DNA from: JAZDJP01 sp043803805
GTDB lineage: Bacteria; Planctomycetota; JAZDJP01
Reading direction: 5' to 3'
Length of the DNA stretch: 10,589 bases
Assembly (NCBI GenBank): GCA_043803805.1
Contig: JAZDJP010000015.1
Location: forward strand, 1-10,589
In this document: piece after piece, positions 5,545 through 10,589 of the stretch
How positions within the stretch are numbered: position 1 is the first letter of the stretch
Layout: every line of letters starts with the position of its first letter
Notes under the pieces: model-generated
Databases searched by the model: none
Seen by the model: the letters and a program-made list of their open reading frames with translations, nothing else
Told to the model about the DNA's origin: nothing
Program-made: the position numbers and the translations under genes

Positions 5545-6318
5545 TTACCCCTTCCGCGCCTCCGCCGCCTTTTTCACGAGCGGCACGAAGGACGCCGCCG
5601 CGAGCGCCGCCCCGCCGACGAGGGCGCCGTCAATGTCGGCTTGCTTCATAAGCCCCTCGACATTGTCGGGCTTGACACTGCCGCCGTACTGGATGCGGAT
5701 GTCCCCGGCGACGGCGCGGCCGTAGAGCTTTTCCACAAGGCTTCGAATTAGTTTATGAACCTCCTGGGCCTGTTCCGGCGTCGCGACGAGACCCGTCCCG
5801 ATGGCCCAGACGGGTTCGTAGGCGATGGTCATCGTCTCCATCGCCTCGGCGGAAATCTTCGCGAAGGCCCCGTTCACCTGGCGGGTGACCACCGCGGCCG
5901 TCTCGTTCTTCTCGCGCTCGGCGCGGGTCTCCCCGACGCAGACGATCGGAAGGAGGCCGCACGTCAGGGCCTCGTGGAGTTTCCGGTTCACCTCGGCGTC
6001 GGTCTCCCCGCAGAACTGCCGCCGCTCGGAATGACCCAGGATGACATACCGGCAGCCGATGTCCTTGAGCATGGCCCCGGAGATCTCGCCGGTGAAGGCG
6101 CCGCCCCCGGCGCGGTAGAGATTCTGGGCCCCCAGCCCGACGCGTGTGTCGCGGACGACGTCCGCCACGTCCGCCAGATGCACGAAGGCCGGGCAGAGCG
6201 CGACGTCCACCCCCTCCACGTCCCCCGCGTCGCGGAGGATGTCGGTCGCCAGGCGGATCGCCTCGCGGCCCGTGAGATTCATCTTCCAGTTGCCGGCAAT
6301 GAACGGAATGCGGGACAT
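5545..6318 (-). CDS. tpiA: Triosephosphate isomerase
   Basis: This glycolytic and gluconeogenic enzyme interconverts dihydroxyacetone phosphate and glyceraldehyde 3-phosphate in the cytoplasm. At 257 residues it is of normal length. All active-site elements are present: GNWKMN with Lys12, GHSERR with His96, the loop-6 segment YEPVWAIGTG with Glu168, YGGSV (211-215) and GALVGGA (231-237) for phosphate binding. The ATG at 6318 is chosen because the protein then begins MSRIPFIAGNWKMN as in the family and AGGT sits a few bases upstream; a longer frame to 6387 adds 23 residues with no homology. It is the first gene of a compact minus-strand run, with the glycerate kinase ATG five bases after its stop. 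No gapA or pgk is in view. Confidence 0.96.
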   Translation of the reverse strand: MSRIPFIAGNWKMNLTGREAIRLATDILRDAGDVEGVDVALCPAFVHLADVADVVRDTRVGLGAQNLYRAGGGAFTGEISGAMLKDIGCRYVILGHSERRQFCGETDAEVNRKLHEALTCGLLPIVCVGETRAEREKNETAAVVTRQVNGAFAKISAEAMETMTIAYEPVWAIGTGLVATPEQAQEVHKLIRSLVEKLYGRAVAGDIRIQYGGSVKPDNVEGLMKQADIDGALVGGAALAAASFVPLVKKAAEARKG

Positions 6319-6537
6319 GGGTACCTCGCGAAAAAGAGTTGATGAGTCAGTGCCGTCACTCGTGAAACGTGCCTCGCAAAACATCACAGTAATGCCGAAT
6401 GACGAATTCCGAATTGCGAATTCAGAATCCCGAATTCATGCATCACCCGAAATTCGACATTCCCGGCCCCTTGTCAATACTCGCGCCAGCAAATCGCCCG
6501 GCCTCTTCCACAAAGATGGGGAATCACTACCGCTACG
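6319..6537. other. Intergenic gap with heptamer array C upstream of tpiA
   Basis: Holds heptamer array C (6392-6440) and a few related units. The last 60 bases before tpiA include its ribosome binding site. I see no clear promoter and no gene. Confidence 0.55.
6392..6440 (+). repeat. Heptamer array C (ATNNCGA), seven units
   Basis: Units ATGCCGA, ATGACGA, ATTCCGA, ATTGCGA, ATTCAGA, ATCCCGA, ATTCATG follow each other without gaps from 6392. After a short break, inverted units of the type TCGACAT occur (about 6448-6462). No octamer module is attached here. Confidence 0.85.
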
Positions 6538-7434
6538 TCACCAATCCACCATTCTCCAAACGCCATCTATTTTAGCCAGCATTACACTTTCAATATTCCA
6601 AGAACTGGCAGGATGGCGCTCTGTTTGCTCGGATAATTTAATCTGAATAATCCAGTCATCCGGAGCATTTTTCTTTGGCATGACCGAAACGCCATAACCA
6701 TTCGCAATCAAATCAACATCCTTATCAAAACTTGCGAGATTGATTCCAATGCTCTTCGACAACGTCTCCTTATAAAATTTACGATTTTGTTCCACAATAC
6801 CCTTCTTGGGAATGTTGCCAAGTCTCGCGGCATCCACCAAAGTCAAATCGCGCATCTCAAGTACATGTTCCACATCCTTACCTTTTAGGGCGTCGAATAA
6901 CTCCTGGCAAACACCCCGAATTTTCAAACGATCTTCCGTGGTAATATTTTCGATTGGCGCGCCCTTTTCCCAATTCCACTTTTCGGGCATCGTTGCATTA
7001 AACTTCCATATTTTCCCGGCCTTATCCGCAGCAATCTCATCGGACAATTCTGTTGGTAGATCCTTCACCAATTCGCCTGTCTTTTCAGACTTGAGATACA
7101 CCACTGCGTTGTAAAAACCATCAAATCTCCCCTTAATCAGACTCGCTTCTGTCGTTAGAACATTTTCTCCGTTTTTTATCCAGTGGCCGATTGTGTTGTC
7201 GCAACTGAAGTTGCGCCTCCAAAGGACAGGCCATCCATTAATCTTGACTGTTACACGGCAACCATCCACTTCGCAGTGGAGCATGGCTTTCTTGACCATC
7301 TGTTCAGTGAAGACCGCAACCGTTCCATTCCCCTCCTTCTCGCCCGCACCCGAACATAATTTTCCATCACCAATCCACGACAACGCAATCAGAGAAAAAC
7401 AGAGAAACAGAGAACGAACATGAGATAATGACAT
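6538..7434 (-). CDS. Secreted protein of unknown function, AT-richer than its neighbours
   Basis: A 298-residue product with no family I can name. Residues 1 to about 30 form a Sec signal peptide (basic MSLSHVR, hydrophobic core, possible cleavage after CSGA); there is no clear lipobox. Residues 61-97 contain KINGWPVLWRR and then HWIKNGENVL, a pattern seen in secreted beta-rich domains where an NG turn and an I(K)xGEN turn recur. The middle is helical and charged, with a Trp-rich KWNWEKG. The C-terminus ends LAKIDGVWRMVDW, like NTF2-like/SnoaL-type or accessory periplasmic domains. A good ribosome binding site (GGAGA, six to eight bases before ATG) supports the start. Base composition stands out: line 6541-6600 has 24 G/C of 60, versus 43 of 60 in tpiA at 6121-6180. 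Horizontal acquisition is likely but not shown. Confidence 0.75.
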   Translation of the reverse strand: MSLSHVRSLFLCFSLIALSWIGDGKLCSGAGEKEGNGTVAVFTEQMVKKAMLHCEVDGCRVTVKINGWPVLWRRNFSCDNTIGHWIKNGENVLTTEASLIKGRFDGFYNAVVYLKSEKTGELVKDLPTELSDEIAADKAGKIWKFNATMPEKWNWEKGAPIENITTEDRLKIRGVCQELFDALKGKDVEHVLEMRDLTLVDAARLGNIPKKGIVEQNRKFYKETLSKSIGINLASFDKDVDLIANGYGVSVMPKKNAPDDWIIQIKLSEQTERHPASSWNIESVMLAKIDGVWRMVDW

Positions 7435-7488
7435 CGTTGTTCTCCATTACTATGTAAACGTTCGCCCCTATGCCCAACGTCAACGAAC

Positions 7489-7586
7489 TCCGAATTCGAC
7501 ATTCGAAATTCGGCATTCGAAATTTCATCCGACTCCGAGACTCTTAGACTCCAAGACTCGGCGACTCGCGGACTCGCCGACTTCCG
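7489..7586 (-). repeat. Composite repeat locus B: octamers, junction, heptamers
   Basis: Read on the minus strand, seven octamers (7586-7531, core GAGTC with variable triplets) lead into TCGGATGAA (7532-7524), then five heptamers (7523-7489; ATTTCGA, ATGCCGA, ATTTCGA, ATGTCGA and an ATTCGGA variant). This is the same order as locus A, but the heptamers are contiguous, with no hairpin unit between them. It fills the gap between the DAHP synthase stop and the secreted protein. Confidence 0.85.
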
Positions 7587-7596
7587 TGACTCACGT

Positions 7597-8610
7597 CTAC
7601 GCCTCCCGCCCCACCGCCTCCGCCACCTTCCGCACGGCTTCCATCATCCGCGTGAAGGCGGGAATGTCCACCGTCTGCTCCCCGTCCGACCACGCCTCGG
7701 CGGGATTCACGTGGGCCTCGACGATGAGTCCGTCCGCCCCGGCCGCCACCGCCGCCAGCGCCAACGCGGGAACGTAATCGCGCCGCCCCGCCGCGTGGCT
7801 CGGGTCCACAACGACCGGGAGGTGGCTTTCCTGCCGGATGACGGCCACCGCCGAGACGTCCAGGGTGTTCCGCGTCGCGCGCTCGAAGGTCCGGATGCCG
7901 CGCTCGCACAAAATCACGTTCGGATTCCCCCCGGCCAGGATGTATTCCGCCGAGAGAAGGAGTTCCTCCACCGTCGCGGAGAGGCCGCGTTTCAAAAGGA
8001 CGGGCTTGCGGGTCTGGCCCACCTCGCGCAGGAGATTGAAATTCTGCATGTTCCGCGCCCCGACCTGGAGAATGTCCGCGTAGCGCTCGATGACGGGAAT
8101 TTGACGGACGTCCATCACCTCCGTGACCACGGCCATGCCGCGGGCGTCGCCGCACGCCCGGAGGGTTTTCAGCCCTTCCTCCCCAAGCCCCTGGAAGGCG
8201 TAGGGGGAACTGCGCGGCTTGAAGGCCCCGCCGCGGAGCACCGAGGCCCCCGCGGCCGACAGGGCCTTTGCGATGGCGGCCATGACCTCCGGCGTCTCCA
8301 CGGAGCACGGCCCGGCCATGACGACGATGCGTTTCCCGCCGATCGCCGCCTTCCCCGCGGAAACCACCGTCTTTTCCGCCTGGAACTCACGGCTGGCGAG
8401 TTTGTAGGGCTTGAGGACCGGCATCACCTTCTCGACGGCAGGCAGCGCCTCGAGGGCCGAGAGCGGCAGTTTCGCCTCGTCGCCGATGATGCCGATGATG
8501 GTCCGGACCTCGCCCCGCGAGACGTGGACGTCCAGGCCCGCCTCGCGGACACGCGCTTCCACCCGCGCGAGATCCGCGTCGGTCGAGCCGGGCTTTAAAA
8601 CAATAATCAT
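7597..8610 (-). CDS. aroF: 3-deoxy-7-phosphoheptulonate (DAHP) synthase, type I with N-terminal ferredoxin-like domain
   Basis: This enzyme condenses phosphoenolpyruvate and erythrose 4-phosphate, the first step of the shikimate pathway to aromatic amino acids. The 337-residue product has a ferredoxin-like regulatory domain (about 1-68), then a TIM barrel. Metal ligands fall at Cys102 (GPCSVE), His272 (VDPSHAAGRRDYV), Glu298 (LIVEAH) and Asp309, the same numbers as in the Thermotoga maritima enzyme. Substrate-binding segments RGGAFKPRSSPYAFQG (126-141) and VGARNMQNFNLL (183-194) and the lysine in LLKRG (205-209) are intact. In relatives the N-terminal domain gives feedback inhibition by Phe or Tyr. 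GGAG five bases before the ATG supports the start. It lies 62 bases downstream of pheA on the same strand, so the two are probably cotranscribed. Confidence 0.95.
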   Translation of the reverse strand: MIIVLKPGSTDADLARVEARVREAGLDVHVSRGEVRTIIGIIGDEAKLPLSALEALPAVEKVMPVLKPYKLASREFQAEKTVVSAGKAAIGGKRIVVMAGPCSVETPEVMAAIAKALSAAGASVLRGGAFKPRSSPYAFQGLGEEGLKTLRACGDARGMAVVTEVMDVRQIPVIERYADILQVGARNMQNFNLLREVGQTRKPVLLKRGLSATVEELLLSAEYILAGGNPNVILCERGIRTFERATRNTLDVSAVAVIRQESHLPVVVDPSHAAGRRDYVPALALAAVAAGADGLIVEAHVNPAEAWSDGEQTVDIPAFTRMMEAVRKVAEAVGREA

Positions 8611-8672
8611 CTTAACTCCATCACCACGGAATCACCTTCCATGAACATTCCGTGTTTCCGCGGTGTTTCATG
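8611..8672. repeat. CGTGTTT-type repeats between pheA and DAHP synthase
   Basis: ATTCCGTGTTT occurs at 8647-8657 and again at 8676-8686, and CCGTGTTT once more at 8689-8696. CACGGAAT (8625-8632) is the exact complement of ATTCCGTG (8647-8654), giving an 8-bp hairpin. The repeats run into the last codons of pheA. No T-run follows, so no terminator is called. Confidence 0.65.
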
Positions 8673-9785
8673 TCAATTCCGTGTTTTCCGTGTTTCCCGC
8701 GGATACGACCCCATGATCTGCAGAACATGGCACCGCCGCCCCAGCGCCGCGAGCGCCCGCCGGACGCGCGACTCCGCCGCGTGCCCCTCGAAATCCACAA
8801 AGAACAAATATTCCCAGGCCCGCCGGCGGCTCGGGCGGCTCTCGATGCGCGTCATGTTGATGCCGTGCCGGCGGAACGGGACGAGCGTCTTATAGAGCCC
8901 GCCCACCTCGTCCCGAATGGAAAAGCAGATGGAGGTCTTGTCGCGCCCCGTCGGCCCCCCGAAGGCGCGGCCGAGGATGAAAAAGCGGGTGACGTTGTCC
9001 GTGCGGTCCTCGAGGTCGCGAAACAGGATGCGGAGGCGGTAGAGTTTCGCCGCCTCGTCGCTGGCGATGGCGGCGGAGGCCGGATCCCGGCTGGCGAGTT
9101 CCGCGGCCTGTGTGGTGTTCGCCGCTTCCCGGATTTCCGCCTCGGGATAATGGTGGGCCAGCCATCGCCGGCACTGACCGAGGGCGTTCGGGTGGGAGAA
9201 GATCCGCCGGACGCCCTCCGGCCGGCCCCGCCCCAGGAGACAGTGACGGATGGGAAGATAGATCTCCCCGCAGACCTTGACGTCGGTTTCCGCAAAAAGA
9301 TCGAGGGTGCGGTTCACACCCCCCTCCGTCGAGTTCTCCACCGGCACCACGCCGTGGTCGGCCCGGCCGCGGGCGATCTCGTTGAAGACCCCCTCGATGT
9401 CGCTCACCGGGACGTAGTCCACGGAATCACCGAACTTCCGGCGCGCCGCGATGTGGGTGTAGGTGGCCGGCGGTCCCCAGTACGCGATGACAAGGGATTT
9501 TTCAAGGGCGAGCGACCCCGACATGAGCTCGCGGTAGACCGCCCGGACGCACTCGGCCCGGAGCGGCCCGCGGTTCAGCGCCACCACCCGGTCGTAGATC
9601 TGGCGTTCGCGGCCCGGGGAATACACCGCCTGGCCGGTTCTTCGCTTGACGGCGCCGATGTTCACGGCGACGGCGGCGCGGCGGTTGAGGAGATTCACGA
9701 TCCGCCGGTCCAGTTTGTCAATCCGTTCGCGCAGTCGCCGGAGGGCGGCCGCGACGGAGGCCTTTTTCGTGCGCAAGGTCGTCAT
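8673..9785 (-). CDS. pheA: Bifunctional chorismate mutase / prephenate dehydratase (P-protein)
   Basis: This protein converts chorismate to prephenate and then to phenylpyruvate, the committed step to phenylalanine. Three domains are visible in 370 residues: an AroQ chorismate mutase helical domain (about 14-92, with LRERIDKLDRRIVNLLNRR and a following KRRTGQAVYSPGRE), a prephenate dehydratase domain (about 98-272, with PVENSTEGGV at 148-157 and the catalytic Thr266-Arg-Phe), and a C-terminal ACT domain (about 284-360) with GGLYKTL and ESRP (315-318), which bind phenylalanine for feedback inhibition. The last seven residues (ETRKTRN) are encoded by the CGTGTTT intergenic repeat and look adventitious. 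The Shine-Dalgarno is weak (AGGA nine to ten bases away), and a possible promoter lies so close that the message could be nearly leaderless. It is followed by DAHP synthase. Confidence 0.94.
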   Translation of the reverse strand: MTTLRTKKASVAAALRRLRERIDKLDRRIVNLLNRRAAVAVNIGAVKRRTGQAVYSPGRERQIYDRVVALNRGPLRAECVRAVYRELMSGSLALEKSLVIAYWGPPATYTHIAARRKFGDSVDYVPVSDIEGVFNEIARGRADHGVVPVENSTEGGVNRTLDLFAETDVKVCGEIYLPIRHCLLGRGRPEGVRRIFSHPNALGQCRRWLAHHYPEAEIREAANTTQAAELASRDPASAAIASDEAAKLYRLRILFRDLEDRTDNVTRFFILGRAFGGPTGRDKTSICFSIRDEVGGLYKTLVPFRRHGINMTRIESRPSRRRAWEYLFFVDFEGHAAESRVRRALAALGRRCHVLQIMGSYPRETRKTRN

Positions 9786-9793
9786 AGTATTCT

Positions 9794-9822
9794 ATCCTAT
9801 TCGGGACGGAGGAGGATGACAA
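9794..9822 (-). promoter_or_regulatory. Possible sigma70-like promoter of pheA
   Basis: On the minus strand TTGTCA (9822-9817), a 17-base spacer and TAGGAT (9799-9794) resemble a housekeeping promoter, 5 of 6 and 4 of 6 matches. The -10 box ends eight bases before the pheA ATG, so transcripts would have almost no leader. This fits the weak ribosome binding site, but is unproven. Confidence 0.35.
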
Positions 9823-9868
9823 CGATTTTTCACGATGGGTAAATTCCCGGCGAATGGGGAAAACGGGA

Positions 9869-10423
9869 TCAGAGGGGTTCAATTGGCTCCAGGGACTCCA
9901 GGTTTTCGAGAAGCCGGTCCACTTGCGGACGTTGCGCGGCGACGAGAAGAATGGACGGGATTCCGAAGAACAAATAAGCCATCCGGGATGCACCGATGAC
10001 CACCGCAACCAACCCGTATATGGCAACCCCTTCCGCCAGCGCCATCGTGAACATAAAACCCATTTGGTACCGGGCAAGAAGAAGCGCCACCCGTTGTTCC
10101 GCCGGGGCAAGGGATTGCATATCCGACAGGAAAGGGGCGCAGCGCACAGCGGATTCTCCCGGATCCTTCCGGAGCCAGGCGCGCAGACGGTTTTCCGAAA
10201 ACAGAACCCAGGGAATGACGAGTGAGCCGATTCCGGAAAATACGGACATCGCCCCCAGAACCACAAGGAATTTCTGATCGACCGGGGGATGTTCCTTCAT
10301 CAAAAAGAAAGCGATCCCAATGTAGGCGAACGGCGCCGCGAGAAAGGCCAACCAGAGGATTATCAGGACGCGTTTTTTCTCCGCGACGAACTTGTCGAAT
10401 TCCGGACTGCGCGGCTTGGCCAT
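9869..10423 (-). CDS. Four-helix membrane protein of unknown function
   Basis: A 184-residue protein with membrane helices at about 19-42, 52-75, 121-143 and 147-163. The loop between helices 2 and 3 (76-118) is charged and probably cytoplasmic. Helix 3 holds MALAEGVAIYGLV (126-138), a Glu within an AE-x3-IYGLV pattern that recalls proton-carrying helices of rotary ATPase ring subunits. However, the four-helix layout and the loop do not match those subunits, so I regard it as an unassigned small membrane family. A clear AAGAGGAGA lies six or so bases upstream of the ATG. It is 83 bases upstream of pheA on the same strand. Its C-terminus (LLENLESLEPIEPL) is acidic and Leu-rich. No function is inferred. 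Confidence 0.75.
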   Translation of the reverse strand: MAKPRSPEFDKFVAEKKRVLIILWLAFLAAPFAYIGIAFFLMKEHPPVDQKFLVVLGAMSVFSGIGSLVIPWVLFSENRLRAWLRKDPGESAVRCAPFLSDMQSLAPAEQRVALLLARYQMGFMFTMALAEGVAIYGLVAVVIGASRMAYLFFGIPSILLVAAQRPQVDRLLENLESLEPIEPL

Positions 10424-10487
10424 ATTCTCCTCTTAAAATTCATCATTCATTGCTCCGTTGAAAACCCCTCCCGACAACAGGCAAATT

Positions 10488-10524
10488 GGACGATCTTTAT
10501 AGAGACAACTATAGGAGATCGTCC
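10488..10524 (+). promoter_or_regulatory. Hairpin ending at the start codon of the right-edge gene
   Basis: GGACGATCT (10488-10496) is the exact complement of AGATCGTCC (10516-10524). An inner TATAG (10498-10502) pairs with CTATA (10509-10513) around the loop AGACAA. The 3' arm contains the AGGAG ribosome binding site (10513-10517) and ends at the base before the ATG. Such stems damp translation of transposase genes from read-through transcripts (known for IS10 and IS50). Confidence 0.7.
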
Positions 10525-10589
10525 ATGCCTCGACTTCCCTTCACCAAGTCAACCTTAGCGCTCGCACGCCAAGCGTTGGACACCGCCAA
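10525..10589 (+). CDS. Probable transposase, N-terminal 21 codons only
   Basis: The frame from ATG 10525 reads MPRLPFTKSTLALARQALDT and runs off the window. AGGAG at 10513-10517 is correctly spaced. N-termini of this style (short basic-aromatic start, then STLALARQAL) occur, from memory, at the start of some IS4/IS5-type DDE transposases, and the hairpin over the ribosome binding site suits an insertion sequence. Its left inverted terminus should lie between 10424 and 10487. Too little is visible to name the IS family, and another gene type remains possible. Confidence 0.45.
   Translation, partial: MPRLPFTKSTLALARQALDTA

Noticed and set aside
6319..6387. 23-residue N-terminal extension of triosephosphate isomerase
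   Set aside because: No homology, and the family start with its own ribosome binding site lies at 6318.
8652..9842. Plus-strand frame of 396 codons
   Set aside because: Antisense to pheA; an artefact of GC-rich codon use.
9995..10060. Rotary ATPase ring-subunit helix (AEGVAIYGLV)
   Set aside because: The motif is short, and the four-helix layout with a charged loop does not match those subunits; no ATPase genes are adjacent.

Overview
The window comes from a high-GC bacterium. Most of it is ordinary metabolic coding sequence on the minus strand, broken by unusually repeat-rich intergenic gaps and two patches of lower GC. There is no rRNA, tRNA or CRISPR. The taxon cannot be fixed from sequence alone. 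Dense short-period intergenic repeats, a Thermotoga-type DAHP synthase and many orphan hypotheticals suggest an uncultured lineage (something in or near the Planctomycetes/PVC group is possible), but this is only an impression.

Layout from left to right. 1-308: window edge, possibly the start of a minus-strand gene, then a repeat-filled gap. 309-618: a plus-strand VapB/AbrB-like antitoxin and a 16-codon remnant of its VapC (PIN) partner. 624-1394 (minus): a solitary homologue of the methyl-directed restriction enzyme DpnI. 1395-1781: non-coding and rich in inverted repeats. 1782-2696 (minus): ribokinase. 2817-3314 (minus): small Cys-containing membrane protein. 3366-6318 (minus): a tight cluster of triosephosphate isomerase, glycerate 2-kinase and a TIM-barrel sugar isomerase/epimerase-like protein, the last two overlapping by ATGA. 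6538-7434 (minus): AT-richer secreted protein of unknown function. 7597-9785 (minus): pheA (chorismate mutase/prephenate dehydratase/ACT) followed by type I DAHP synthase. 9869-10423 (minus): four-helix membrane protein. 10525-end (plus): first 21 codons of a probable transposase, preceded by a hairpin that pairs with its ribosome binding site.

Gene cooperation. PheA and DAHP synthase are the terminal and entry enzymes of phenylalanine synthesis. TpiA and glycerate kinase both feed lower glycolysis, and the coupled isomerase-like protein may act on a nearby C3 or sugar intermediate (inference). The DpnI homologue implies a host without Dam-type GATC methylation and a defence against DNA carrying it.

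The least explained content is a two-module repeat family. One module is an octamer array with a 5-base core, GAGTC or GAGTT, plus 3 variable bases. The other is a heptamer array, ATNNCGA, with 2 variable bases. They are joined at two loci by TCGGATGAA. One octamer array runs through the 3' end of the glycerate kinase gene and is translated. A 54-bp twin-hairpin unit sits exactly between two heptamers at one locus, and a second locus in the same window looks like its empty site.
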